Source: Nocardia suismassiliense | Lineage (GTDB): Bacteria; Actinomycetota; Actinomycetes; Mycobacteriales; Mycobacteriaceae | Reading direction: 5' to 3' | Length of the DNA stretch: 64,000 nucleotides | Assembly (NCBI RefSeq): GCF_900269665.1 | Contig: NZ_LT985361.1 | Location: forward strand, 7,480,380-7,544,379 | Shown here: one piece after another, positions 32,778 to 41,262 of the stretch | Position numbering within the stretch: position 1 is the first letter of the stretch | Layout of the letters: each line of letters opens with the position of its first letter | Program-made: the position numbers and the translations under genes | Notes under the pieces: generated by a model | Seen by the model: only the letters and a program-made list of their open reading frames with translations | Told to the model about the DNA's origin: nothing | The model's database searches: none

Positions 32778-34133
32778 GTGAGTGATGGGGACCCGGGGAG
32801 TTTTCCACTGAGGCGATCGGTCGCCGCTTCCGCAATGGGCAATGCCACCGAATGGTTCGACTACGGCGTGTATGCCGCGACGGCCACCTACCTGACCGAC
32901 GCTTTCTTCCCGGGTGACCTGGGCACGCTCGGCACCATGCTCGGCTTCGCCATCTCGTTCCTGCTGCGCCCGCTCGGCGGCATGGTGTGGGGTCCGCTCG
33001 GCGACCGGATCGGCCGAAAAGCGGTGCTGGCCACCACGATCCTGTTGATGGCGGCCGCCACCGGCGCCATCGGCCTGCTGCCGACCCATTCCCAGGTCGG
33101 CGTGCTCGCGCCGATTCTGCTGATCGCGCTGCGCGTCGTGCAGGGCTTCTCCACCGGCGGTGAATACGGCGGTGCCGCAACATATCTGGCCGAATGCGCC
33201 AGTGACAAGAAACGCGGCTTCCTAGGCAGTTTCCTCGAATTCGGCACACTCGCAGGCTTCGTCGGCGGGTCGGCGACGGTGCTCACCTGCCAGCTCGCCT
33301 TCGGCTCGGCCGCGATGCACGACTGGGGTTGGCGCATCCCGTTCCTGCTCGCCGTGCCGCTCGGCCTGGTCGGCTGGTATCTGCGGTCGAAACTCGACGA
33401 GAGCCCGGTGTTCACCGAGGTCGCCGAGGAGGAGAACCAGCCGCCCGGCGGCCTGCGCGGCCTGCGCGAGTTGGTCACCACCTACCGGCGCGAACTGCTC
33501 ACGCTGGCCGGCCTGGTCGTCGCACTCAACGTCGTGAACTACACCCTGCTCACCTATCAGCCGACCTACCTGCAGAAAACCATCGGCATGGGCGAGTCCG
33601 ACACCACCGCGATGATGCTGATCGGCCAGACGGTGATGATGCTGGTGCTGCCGTTCTTCGGCCGGCTGTCCGACCGGGTCGGCCGCCGCCCGATGTGGCT
33701 GTTCTCGCTGGTCGGCCTGGCCGCGCTGGCCGTCCCGATGTACTGGCTGATGGGTCAGGGCACCGTGTGGGCCATCACCGGGTTCGTGGTGCTCGGCCTG
33801 CTGTACGTTCCGCAGCTGGCGACCATCAGCTCCACCTTCCCCGCGATCTTCCCGACGCACGTCCGCTACGCCGGATTCGCGCTCGCCTACAACCTCTCCA
33901 CCGCCGCCTTCGGTGGCACCGCACCGCTGGTCAACGAGGCCGTCATCGAGGGGACCGGCTGGTCGCTGTTCCCGGCCGTCTACATGGTCGGCGCGAGCCT
34001 CGTCGGCCTGGTCGCCTGGTGCTTCCTGCGGGAGACCGCAGGCACCTCCCTGCGCGGCACCGAGGTTCCCGACGCGGGCGACGACATCACGCTCGGCTCG
34101 CTGGTCCCCGCGAAGGCAGCAATAGCGCCGTAG
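32778..34133 (+). CDS. MFS transporter of the MHS (metabolite:H+ symporter) family
   Basis: A 451-residue, 12-segment transporter, ProP/ShiA/KgtP type. The MHS signature is in AMGNATEWFDYGVYA near residue 20, then WGPLGDRIGRKAVL (motif A) and LRVVQGFSTGGEYGGAATYLAE. Substrates of the family are osmolytes or organic acids; ProP-like osmolyte uptake is plausible but not shown. GTG at 32778 follows GAGAGGA; longer readings are not credible. Monocistronic, ended by a hairpin. Confidence 0.88.
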   Translation: MSDGDPGSFPLRRSVAASAMGNATEWFDYGVYAATATYLTDAFFPGDLGTLGTMLGFAISFLLRPLGGMVWGPLGDRIGRKAVLATTILLMAAATGAIGLLPTHSQVGVLAPILLIALRVVQGFSTGGEYGGAATYLAECASDKKRGFLGSFLEFGTLAGFVGGSATVLTCQLAFGSAAMHDWGWRIPFLLAVPLGLVGWYLRSKLDESPVFTEVAEEENQPPGGLRGLRELVTTYRRELLTLAGLVVALNVVNYTLLTYQPTYLQKTIGMGESDTTAMMLIGQTVMMLVLPFFGRLSDRVGRRPMWLFSLVGLAALAVPMYWLMGQGTVWAITGFVVLGLLYVPQLATISSTFPAIFPTHVRYAGFALAYNLSTAAFGGTAPLVNEAVIEGTGWSLFPAVYMVGASLVGLVAWCFLRETAGTSLRGTEVPDAGDDITLGSLVPAKAAIAP

Positions 34134-34142
34134 TTCGACACG

Positions 34143-34184
34143 GAACGGGACGTGACCGGGCATCTGTTCGGTCATGTCCCGTTC
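34143..34184 (+). terminator. Hairpin after the MHS transporter gene
   Basis: GAACGGGACGTGACCG pairs with CGGTCATGTCCCGTTC (16 bases, one G-U) around a ten-base loop; no U-run. Confidence 0.65.
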
Positions 34185-34350
34185 ACTGTCAATGATTTCG
34201 GTTGCGGGGTTTAATTATCCGCGCTTGGGGAACAAGCGCATCCGGGGTAATGACCAATTGGAATTACCGCTATGTGGGCTGGTGCGCGCAAGCGAAAGGG
34301 ACTTGCCTACGGTACCGACGTCCTGCTCATTTCGAAGGATCACCACTAAC

Positions 34351-34404
34351 GTGTTGAACGTTTGATCAGCATGTACCACTTCGAAACGAGAAGGGGCTAC
34401 ACAT
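34351..34404 (+). promoter_or_regulatory. Conserved upstream element of low-complexity family, copy 1
   Basis: GTGTTGAACGTTTGATCAGC at 34351-34370, then ATGTACCACTTC and the ribosome binding region GAGAAGGGGCTACACAT. Nearly the same block precedes the second gene, and a more diverged one precedes the third. Confidence 0.65.
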
Positions 34405-35067
34405 ATGATTTGCAAGATCGGAGCCGCGGCCGCAGGGCTGACCGCGACACTATTGCTAGCCGGTGCCGCCGGGGCGAATACATTCCAGACCGAAGATTCG
34501 GTCGGCGGATTCACGAGGGTGAGCCAGACTGCACCCGAGAAGTGCCCAGAGAGCAAGAGCGGTACCGAAGACCCGGCCAAGAAGAAAAAGAAGCCGAGCG
34601 AACCCAGCACCAGCCAGACCGACCCGAGCGGTGCAGGTAGTGACAACGGCGCCAGCAGCGACAACGGCGACAGCGACGAGAGCGGCACCCCACAGGGTGG
34701 CGCGCCAGCCGGCTTGCCCAGCTCCGGCAGCGCCGGCCTGCCCGCCAAAGACGACGAGACGGATGACGAGTCGGCCAAGCCGGTCGAGGAGTGCCCGAGC
34801 ACCGAAGCTGATCAGGAAGCAGACAACGGCGGCACAGGTAACGGCGCAGGCACCAGCACCAGCCCAGGTGCAGGCACCCGCACCAGCCCGGGCGCGGGCG
34901 GCGCCCCCGGCGCAGGCGAAGGCACTGGCACGGGCGAAGGCACCGGCACCGGCACCGGCACCGAAACCGAGACCGGCACCGGTACCGGTACTGACACCGA
35001 AACCGGTACTGGTACCGGAGCAGGCACCGGTACCAGCCCGGGCGCAGGCACCGGCACGGTGCGTTGA
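34405..35067 (+). CDS. Secreted low-complexity protein, copy 1 (Gly/Thr-rich tail)
   Basis: A 220-residue protein with a signal peptide (residues 1-24, AAAAGLTATLLLAGAAGANTFQ). Mature part: two cysteines (EKCPESK and VEECPST), a Lys run (KKKKK), a long Ser/Asp/Gly-rich region, then repeats of GT, ET and PGAGT to the end. No folded domain is recognisable; it is likely disordered and extracellular. The signal sequence matches the next two genes, so this is a paralogous set whose tails have diverged. ATG at 34405 after GAAGGGGCTACACAT. Confidence 0.72.
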   Translation: MICKIGAAAAGLTATLLLAGAAGANTFQTEDSVGGFTRVSQTAPEKCPESKSGTEDPAKKKKKPSEPSTSQTDPSGAGSDNGASSDNGDSDESGTPQGGAPAGLPSSGSAGLPAKDDETDDESAKPVEECPSTEADQEADNGGTGNGAGTSTSPGAGTRTSPGAGGAPGAGEGTGTGEGTGTGTGTETETGTGTGTDTETGTGTGAGTGTSPGAGTGTVR

Positions 35068-35228
35068 AAACGGCCCTGAAACCGGCAATTTCGCTTTATC
35101 CGTGGAGACTCACTGCGGTGCAGTCTTGCGACTGAGCAGTCGATCGGCTCGCCCGCGGCGTTCACCCCAATTCGCGTAACCACCTTTCCGCAATAGGGGT
35201 CGGACGTCGCGGCAAACCGCACTGTTCG

Positions 35229-35262
35229 GCGTCGCCGCCACGCTTCGGCGTGGCGGCGACGC
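35229..35262 (+). terminator. Hairpin with TTCG tetraloop after copy 1
   Basis: Perfect 15-base stem GCGTCGCCGCCACGC, loop TTCG. It sits about 160 bases past the stop codon. The 35068-35446 gap otherwise holds sequence similar to the region after copy 2, including a GATCGGCTC/GATCGGTTC match. Confidence 0.75.
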
Positions 35263-35446
35263 GCTCGGCCTGCGGCTCCGCTATCCGACGCGTTGAGCCG
35301 ACCGGCATTCCGGGCCGTAACCGCCCGACAATTCGACATTCTTCCGCAAGACGACGGCGGCGGGCCGCGCCGAAACCAACCGAATTCCCGACTTCGGACC
35401 CGTTCCATACCGACCAGTTTTGCTGATTGTGATCTGAGCCACTACT

Positions 35447-35508
35447 GTGTTGAACGTTTGATCAGCATGTACGCATGTACCACTTCAACACGAGAAGGGG
35501 CTACACAC
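35447..35508 (+). promoter_or_regulatory. Conserved upstream element of low-complexity family, copy 2
   Basis: GTGTTGAACGTTTGATCAGC followed by an eight-base tandem duplication (GCATGTAC twice), CCACTTC and GAGAAGGGGCTACACAC. Almost identical to the element of copy 1. Confidence 0.65.
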
Positions 35509-35934
35509 ATGAATCGGATCATCGCAGCCGCGGCCGCCGCAGGAGCGACCGCAACACTGCTCTTCACTGGCGTCGCCGGTGCCAGCGCATTCCAGCCGTC
35601 CGCACCCGCTAACCCAGCAGCACCAGCCAACCCGGCCAACCCGGCGGCACCAGCCAACCCAGCGGCGCCGGCGGCACCCGCCAACCCAGCGGCACCGGCG
35701 GCACCCGCCAACCCAGCGGCACCGGCGGCACCCGCCAACCCGGCCGCACCCGCTAACCCAGCCAGCCCAGCTGATCCTGCGAACCCGGCTACTCCTGGCG
35801 GAGGGGCACCCGCACCCGGCGGACAGACCGCACCCGGCGGAGGGATACCCGGCATGCCGCAGTTCCCCGGCGTGCCACCGGTACCTCAGCTCCCGAACCT
35901 GCCCCAGATGCCGACATTCCCGGGCTTCGGCTAG
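35509..35934 (+). CDS. Secreted low-complexity protein, copy 2 (PANPAAP repeats)
   Basis: A 141-residue protein. The signal peptide (1-26: IIAAAAAAGATATLLFTGVAGASAFQ) is paralogous to copies 1 and 3. The mature part is about 11 units of PANPAAP/AAPANP, then a Gly/Pro section and a Pro/Phe-rich end (GMPQFPGVPPVPQLPN). No folded domain; probably an extended cell-wall or secreted polypeptide. ATG at 35509 preceded by GAAGGGGCTACACAC; in-frame sequence further upstream is non-coding. Own promoter element and terminator. Confidence 0.72.
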   Translation: MNRIIAAAAAAGATATLLFTGVAGASAFQPSAPANPAAPANPANPAAPANPAAPAAPANPAAPAAPANPAAPAAPANPAAPANPASPADPANPATPGGGAPAPGGQTAPGGGIPGMPQFPGVPPVPQLPNLPQMPTFPGFG

Positions 35935-36066
35935 TCCTCGCTATGCCTGGTGCAAATCTGAGTTGAACAGCCGATCGGTTCACCGACGCATTCCTTGACG
36001 CTTCGCACCGCCGCCAGGTGGTCGAATGGTTTGTCCGATGCCGAAGCGAAACCCGAACTGTTCGTC

Positions 36067-36097
36067 GTCGTCGCCGAGCGTCGCGCTCGGCGACGAC
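36067..36097 (+). terminator. Hairpin after copy 2
   Basis: Perfect 14-base stem GTCGTCGCCGAGCG with a TCG loop, about 130 bases past the stop. Confidence 0.7.
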
Positions 36098-36157
36098 AAC
36101 CACCAGGCACAAAGTCCGACGGCGGAATACGTGAGCCCCAACAGGGCTGATCCCGAT

Positions 36158-36253
36158 CACTACGGTGTCGAAGGGCTTGCTCGCGGTCATACGCGCTCAG
36201 CGCGTCGAATATCCGAACTACCTGGACCACTTCGAGATAAGAAGGGGCTCTAC
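36158..36253 (+). promoter_or_regulatory. Diverged upstream element of low-complexity family, copy 3
   Basis: CACTACGGTGTCGAAGGGCTTG corresponds to CACTACTGTGTTGAACGTTTG of copy 2 (written in parts: CACTAC, GTGT, GAA, G.TTG). GACCACTTCGAG and AGAAGGGGCTCTAC near the start are also shared. Confidence 0.5.
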
Positions 36254-36832
36254 ATGAAACGCACGATCGGAACCGCGGCCATCGCAGGCCTGACCACGAC
36301 ACTGTTGTTCGCCGGCATCGCCGGAGCCAATGCCTTCCAGCCGAACGGGACCGCGCCTGGCGCACCGGCCGCACCAGCGCCCGCAGCGCCCGCAGCACCG
36401 GCTGCGCCCGCGGCCCCAGCACCAGCCGCACCGGCCGCGCCAGCAGCCCCAGCACCTGCCGCGCCAGCAGCCCCCGCAGCGCCAGCGCCGGGCGCGCCAG
36501 CAGCACCGGCCCCAGCGCCGGGCGCGCCAGCGGCACCGGCCCCAGCGCCGGGCGCACCAGCAGCCCCCGCAGCGCCGGGCGCACCTGCCGCACCCGCACC
36601 GGGCGCGGGCGACCAAGGCAGCGAGTCAGCACCGAACGCCGCAGAAGCCCCGAGCGAAACCCCTCCGGGCACGACAGGCACCGATAACAATGCAGCCGAC
36701 TCAGGCGCCGGCGCCCAGACCCCTAATGTCGGCCTGGCGGAGAAAGTGGACAGGCTGACGCATAGCTTGAGCCTGCTCGACTATCTCCTGCAGCCACCGC
36801 CGCCCCCGGCCGCTCCTCCCGCGGCTCAGTAG
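36254..36832 (+). CDS. Secreted low-complexity protein, copy 3 (Ala/Pro repeats)
   Basis: A 192-residue protein. The signal peptide is paralogous (residues 1-28: TAAIAGLTTTLLFAGIAGANAFQ). About 85 residues of APAAPAAPAP and PGAPAAPAPA repeats follow, then an acidic Ser/Asn/Glu segment, and a unique amphipathic C-terminal helix (LAEKVDRLTHSLSLLDYLLQ) before a Pro run. That helix is the only likely folded or interacting part. ATG at 36254. Last of the three tandem copies. Confidence 0.72.
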   Translation: MKRTIGTAAIAGLTTTLLFAGIAGANAFQPNGTAPGAPAAPAPAAPAAPAAPAAPAPAAPAAPAAPAPAAPAAPAAPAPGAPAAPAPAPGAPAAPAPAPGAPAAPAAPGAPAAPAPGAGDQGSESAPNAAEAPSETPPGTTGTDNNAADSGAGAQTPNVGLAEKVDRLTHSLSLLDYLLQPPPPPAAPPAAQ

Positions 36833-36844
36833 TACTCGATGGCC

Positions 36845-36877
36845 GGTCGTCGCCGAGCCCGATGCTCGGCGACGACC
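36845..36877. terminator. Hairpin between convergent copy 3 and SDR genes
   Basis: Perfect 14-base stem GGTCGTCGCCGAGC with loop CCGAT; its sequence is related to the hairpin after copy 2. Confidence 0.7.
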
Positions 36878-36924
36878 GTGGGGCGGCGCTCGCGTGACCT
36901 CAGCGGTCGCGATGCCATCCGCTA

Positions 36925-37689
36925 CTACAGCGGCGTCACATAAGCACCGGAGATCCCACCGTCCACCAGGAACTGGGATGCCGTGATGAACGAAGCATCG
37001 TCGCTGGCGAGAAACGCTACGGCGGCGGCGATTTCCTCCGGTTCGGCGAAACGACCCGTCGGGATGTGCACCAGGCGACGAGCGGCCCGCTCCGGATCCT
37101 TGGCGAACAACTCCTGCAGCAACGGCGTATTGACCGGTCCGGGGCACAGCGCGTTGACCCGGATCCCGTTGCGGGCGAACTGAACTCCGAGTTCGCGGCT
37201 CATCGCGAGCACGCCACCCTTGGAGGCGGTGTAGGAGATCTGCGAGGTCGCCGCACCCATCACCGCGACGAACGAGGCGGTGTTGATGACCGACCCCTTG
37301 CCCCGTTCCAGCATGTGCCCGATGGCGTATTTGCTGCACAGGTAGACCGAGGTGAGATTGACCTCCTGCACCCGGCGCCATGCGTCGAGACCGGTGGTCA
37401 GGATCGAATCGTCCTCCGGCGGTGAGATTCCCGCGTTGTTGAAGGCGATGTCGAGTCCGCCATAGGTGTCGACGGCGGTCTGGAACAGGGCTTCGACCTG
37501 CGCCTCGTCGGTCACGTCGACCTTCACGTACAAGCCGGCGACCTCGGCGGCCGCCGCCTCACCGGTGCCTGCGTCGATATCGGCGACGACGACCTTCGCG
37601 CCCTCGGCCGCGAAGCGACGGACCGTGGCAAGGCCGATGCCACTCCCGCCGCCGGTGACAACGGCGACTCGATCCTGTAAGCGCTGCAA
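36925..37689 (-). CDS. Short-chain dehydrogenase (3-oxoacyl-ACP reductase-like)
   Basis: A 254-residue classical SDR: TGGGSGIGLATVRRF binds cofactor, VVVADID at the end of strand 2 points to NAD, NNAGIS, the catalytic Ser in NTASFVAV, and YTASKGG. FLVDGGISGAYV near the end is typical. ATG at 37689. Last gene of the glnA-like/puuD-like/aldH operon, 28 bases after the aldehyde dehydrogenase stop, so it probably handles the hydroxy or oxo intermediate of the same amine pathway (inference). Confidence 0.9.
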   Translation of the reverse strand: MQRLQDRVAVVTGGGSGIGLATVRRFAAEGAKVVVADIDAGTGEAAAAEVAGLYVKVDVTDEAQVEALFQTAVDTYGGLDIAFNNAGISPPEDDSILTTGLDAWRRVQEVNLTSVYLCSKYAIGHMLERGKGSVINTASFVAVMGAATSQISYTASKGGVLAMSRELGVQFARNGIRVNALCPGPVNTPLLQELFAKDPERAARRLVHIPTGRFAEPEEIAAAVAFLASDDASFITASQFLVDGGISGAYVTPL

Positions 37690-37717
37690 GGCATCTCCTG
37701 TCGGGTAGAAGAAAGGT

Positions 37718-39079
37718 TCACTGGGTGGCGATGAAGACGTTCTTGGTCTCGGTGAACGCGAGTGCGGCGTCAGGACCGAGCTCGCGCCCGAGGCCGGACT
37801 GCTTGAATCCGCCGAACGGAGTCCAATACCGCACGGAGGAATGCGAATTCACCGACAGGTTCCCGGCCTCGACGGCGCGCGACACCCGCAGCGCCCGGCC
37901 GACGTCGTTGGTCCAGATGGAGCCGGACAACCCGTACTCGGTGTCGTTGGCGATCCGGATGGCGTCGGCCTCGTCCTCGAACGGCAGGACCGCGACCACC
38001 GGGCCGAACACCTCTTCGGTGAGCACCCGGTCGGTGGGCGCGTCCGGCAGCACAACCGTTGGCGGATACCAGAATCCGGGCCCGTCGGGGCGCGCACCGG
38101 TGAACGCGACCTTCGTCGACGGCTCGATGTAGGCGGCGACGCGGTCGCGATGCGCAGCGGAGATCAGCGGCCCCATCTCGGTGGACTCCTGCGTCGGATC
38201 GCCCACCCGCACCCCGCGCACCGCGGGCTCGAGCAACTCCAGGAACTTGTCGAAAACACTGCGCTGCACGAGGATTCGCGACCGCGCACAGCAATCCTGA
38301 CCGGCGTTGTCGAACACGCCGTACGGCGCGGTGGCCGCCGCCCGCGCCAGATCGGCGTCGGCGAACACGATATTCGCGCTCTTGCCACCGAGCTCCAGCG
38401 TCACCCGCTTCACCTGCTGCGCGCAGCCCGCCATGATCTGGGTGCCCACCTCGGTGGATCCGGTGAACACCACCTTGCGCACCGCGGGGTGGGTCACGAA
38501 CCGCTGCCCGACCACAGACCCCTTGCCCGGCAGCACCTGGAAGACGTGCTCCGGCAGGCCCGCTTCGAGTGCGAGCTCGCCCAGCCGGATCGCGGTCAGC
38601 GGCGTCAGCTCGGCGGGTTTGAGCACCACCGTGTTGCCCGCCGCCAGTGCTGGTGCGAATCCCCACGCCGCGATCGGCATCGGGAAGTTCCACGGCACGA
38701 TCACCCCGACCACGCCGAGCGGTTCGTGGAAGGTGATGTTCACCCCGCCCGCGACCGGAATCTGATGGCCCAGCAACCGTTCCGGCATGCCTGCCGCGTA
38801 GTGCAGCACGTCGCGGACGTTGCCCGCCTCCCAGCGCGCATTGCCGATGGTGTGCCCGGAGTTGCTGACCTCCAACTGGGCCAGCCGCTCCAGATCCGCG
38901 TCGACGGCCTCGGCGAACCGGCGCAGCAGCCGGGCCCGATCGCCCGGCGCCACCTCGCGCCAGGTGAGCGCGGCCCGCTGGGCCCGCTCGATCGCCGCGT
39001 CGGTCTCGGCCACGCCGACCAGCTCGACCGTCGCCACGACCTGCTCGGTCGCCGGGTTCAGCACCTGCGCTGTCGTCAC
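37718..39079 (-). CDS. NAD(P)-dependent aldehyde dehydrogenase
   Basis: A 453-residue ALDH. Catalytic Glu in VTLELGGKSANIVF and Cys in FDNAGQDCCARSRI, Rossmann GSTEVG (VVFTGSTEVGTQI), and the C-terminal FGGFKQSGLGRELGP. GTG at 39079 overlaps the previous stop (GTGA) and has GGGAG about 10 bases before it. In the PuuC/gamma-glutamyl-aminobutyraldehyde position of the operon, so it likely oxidises the gamma-glutamylated or freed amino aldehyde to the acid. Confidence 0.92.
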   Translation of the reverse strand: MTTAQVLNPATEQVVATVELVGVAETDAAIERAQRAALTWREVAPGDRARLLRRFAEAVDADLERLAQLEVSNSGHTIGNARWEAGNVRDVLHYAAGMPERLLGHQIPVAGGVNITFHEPLGVVGVIVPWNFPMPIAAWGFAPALAAGNTVVLKPAELTPLTAIRLGELALEAGLPEHVFQVLPGKGSVVGQRFVTHPAVRKVVFTGSTEVGTQIMAGCAQQVKRVTLELGGKSANIVFADADLARAAATAPYGVFDNAGQDCCARSRILVQRSVFDKFLELLEPAVRGVRVGDPTQESTEMGPLISAAHRDRVAAYIEPSTKVAFTGARPDGPGFWYPPTVVLPDAPTDRVLTEEVFGPVVAVLPFEDEADAIRIANDTEYGLSGSIWTNDVGRALRVSRAVEAGNLSVNSHSSVRYWTPFGGFKQSGLGRELGPDAALAFTETKNVFIATQ

Positions 39080-39843
39080 GACATCCGCTCCCTTCGATAG
39101 TCTTCGGCCGCCGCGACCAGCGCCCCGATCAACCGGCGGTCGACCGCATCCACCTCCGGATGCCATTGCACACCGACCAAGAACGGTCCGTCCGCCGTCT
39201 CCGCCGCCTCGATCGTGCCGTCCGTCGCGTGCGCGGTGGCCACCAATTCCGCGGCCAACACGTCGATCGCCTGGTGGTGATGGCAATTGGCCTTCACCTG
39301 TGGCCCCGCAATGGCCGCGACCTTGCTCCCGGCCACGGTCACCACCTCAGTGACCGTGAAGCCGCCGACGGTGCCCGAGTGCTCGGCATGCCCGACCACA
39401 TCCGGCAGATGCTGGACCAGTGTGCCGCCCAAGGCCACGTTCACCACCTGCAGGCCCCGGCACACCGCGAGCACCGGCAGCCGTGCCGCCCGCGCCAGTG
39501 CGAACAGCTCGAATTCGGACTCGTCGCGGTCCGGCCGGGTGTAGGTGAGGGCATGCTCGGGCGCACCGTAGCGGGCGGGCGCCACGTCGGCCCCGCCGGT
39601 CAGCACCAGTCCGTCGAGGCGCGCCACCAGTTCCGGGCGGGCCACTCCGGCCGGTGGCAGCAGCACCGGAATGCCGCCTGCCGCCACCACCATCTGCACG
39701 TAACTGGCAGGCAGCACGGCACTGTCGACGTGCCACGAGCCGAACTTCGCGGGCTCCAAGTAGGTCGGCAGGCCGATCACGGGCCGCGGCCCGCCGTTTT
39801 TCACAACTCCGGTGCGCAGACCCTCAGAGTCGTTCGAATCCAC
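39076..39843 (-). CDS. Gamma-glutamyl-gamma-aminobutyrate hydrolase (PuuD-like, class I GATase fold)
   Basis: A 255-residue peptidase C26 protein that cuts the gamma-glutamyl amide of an amine-derived acid. Catalytic Cys in VLAVCRGLQVVNVALGGTL, His and Glu in VGVQWHPEVD; also LVLTGGADVAPARYG and KANCHHHQAID. GTG at 39843 has GGGAGCG upstream and overlaps the end of the glutamine-synthetase-like gene by 20 bases. Fits between ligase and dehydrogenase in a gamma-glutamylated amine route. Confidence 0.9.
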   Translation of the reverse strand: MDSNDSEGLRTGVVKNGGPRPVIGLPTYLEPAKFGSWHVDSAVLPASYVQMVVAAGGIPVLLPPAGVARPELVARLDGLVLTGGADVAPARYGAPEHALTYTRPDRDESEFELFALARAARLPVLAVCRGLQVVNVALGGTLVQHLPDVVGHAEHSGTVGGFTVTEVVTVAGSKVAAIAGPQVKANCHHHQAIDVLAAELVATAHATDGTIEAAETADGPFLVGVQWHPEVDAVDRRLIGALVAAAEDYRRERMS

Positions 39844-41188
39844 GAATTCGCTCCCAGTCGGTGACGGCGGCGTCGAAGGCGTCCAGCTCGACCTGCGCCG
39901 CATTGCGGTAGTGCTCCACTACATCATCACCGAACGCGGCTCGCGCCACCTTGCTGTCCCCGAAGAGCTGCGCGGCCTCGCGCAGCGTGCGCGGCACCCG
40001 CGGCCGCTGCGAGCGATAGGCATTGCCGGTGAACTCCGGCTCCAGTGGCAGCCGATGCTCGATACCGTGCAGCCCGGCCGCGATGGCGGCGGCCACCGCG
40101 AGGTAGGGGTTCACATCGCCGCCGGGCACCCGATTCTCCACCCGCAGCGACGGCCCGTGCCCGACCACGCGCAGCGCACAGGTCCGGTTGTCGCGGCCCC
40201 AGGCGACCGCCGTCGGCGCGAAGCTGCCCGGCACGAAACGCTTGTAGGAGTTGATGTTCGGCGCGAGCAGGTAGGTGAACTCGCGCAAGCAGTCCAGCTG
40301 ACCCGCGACGAAATGCCGCATGAGTGCGGAGAATCCGTGCGCCTCGTCACCCGCGAGCACGGCCTCGCCGGACGCACCGCGCAGGCTGATATGAATATGG
40401 CACGAGTTGCCCTCGCGCTCATTGTATTTCGCCATGAAGGAGAGACTGCGCCCCTCCTGGGCGGCGATCTCCTTCGCGCCGGTCTTGTAGATGCTGTGGT
40501 TGTCGCAGGTCGCCAGCGCCTCGTCGAAGCGGAAGGTGATCTCGTGCTGGCCGGGGTTGCACTCCCCCTTGGCCGACTCGACATACATTCCCGCGCCTGA
40601 CATTTCGGTGCGGATGCGGCGCAGCAACGGCTCGATGCGCGCGGTGCCGAGCAGCGAGTAATCGACGTTGTACTGGTTGGCCGGGCGCAGGTCACGGTAG
40701 CCCGCCGACCACGCCGCCTCGTAACTGTCGTCGAACACCAGGAATTCGAGTTCGGTCCCGACGTAGGCGCGCAGCCCGTGCTCGGCGAGCCGGTCCAGCT
40801 GGGCGCGCAGCACCTGCCGCGGCGACACCCCGACGGGCTCCTCCGCCGGCTCCACCTTCTCCACATCGCACAGCACCAACGCGGTGCCCGGCCACCACGG
40901 CACCAGCCGCAGAGTGTTCAGGTCCGGACGCAGCACGAAATCCCCGTATCCGGTGTCCCAGGACGACATCGTGTAGCCGTCGACCGTCGTCATGTCCACG
41001 TCGACGGCGAGCAGATAGTTACACGCCTCGGTCGCGTGCTGGACCACCTCGTCCAGGAAATACTGTGCCGCGCAACGCTTTCCCTGCAATCTGCCCTGCA
41101 TGTCGGTCATCGCGACCAACACCGTGTCGATCTCCCCGACCGCAACCAGCTCGCGCAACCGCGCCAGACTCAACATCCCGCTACGCAT
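39824..41188 (-). CDS. Glutamine synthetase-like gamma-glutamyl amine ligase
   Basis: A 454-residue GS-fold enzyme of the GlnA3/GlnA4/PuuA type that links glutamate to an amine with ATP. N-terminal MTDMQGRLQGKRC, metal site GTELEFLVFDD, KGECNPGQHEITFRF, HIHISLRG, NSYKRFVPGSFAP and the conserved Arg in LRVENRVPGGDVNPYLA are present. It lacks the adenylylation Tyr context of true GlnA. ATG at 41188. First gene of a four-gene operon; substrate probably a polyamine or ethanolamine, which cannot be decided from sequence. Confidence 0.9.
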   Translation of the reverse strand: MRSGMLSLARLRELVAVGEIDTVLVAMTDMQGRLQGKRCAAQYFLDEVVQHATEACNYLLAVDVDMTTVDGYTMSSWDTGYGDFVLRPDLNTLRLVPWWPGTALVLCDVEKVEPAEEPVGVSPRQVLRAQLDRLAEHGLRAYVGTELEFLVFDDSYEAAWSAGYRDLRPANQYNVDYSLLGTARIEPLLRRIRTEMSGAGMYVESAKGECNPGQHEITFRFDEALATCDNHSIYKTGAKEIAAQEGRSLSFMAKYNEREGNSCHIHISLRGASGEAVLAGDEAHGFSALMRHFVAGQLDCLREFTYLLAPNINSYKRFVPGSFAPTAVAWGRDNRTCALRVVGHGPSLRVENRVPGGDVNPYLAVAAAIAAGLHGIEHRLPLEPEFTGNAYRSQRPRVPRTLREAAQLFGDSKVARAAFGDDVVEHYRNAAQVELDAFDAAVTDWERIRGFERL

Positions 41189-41262
41189 CCACAGCCCCTC
41201 TCGGCACCAACCGTGCCCACGCTAGAGCAAAAGACGGGCATTCGTGATCGGACACACAAAGT

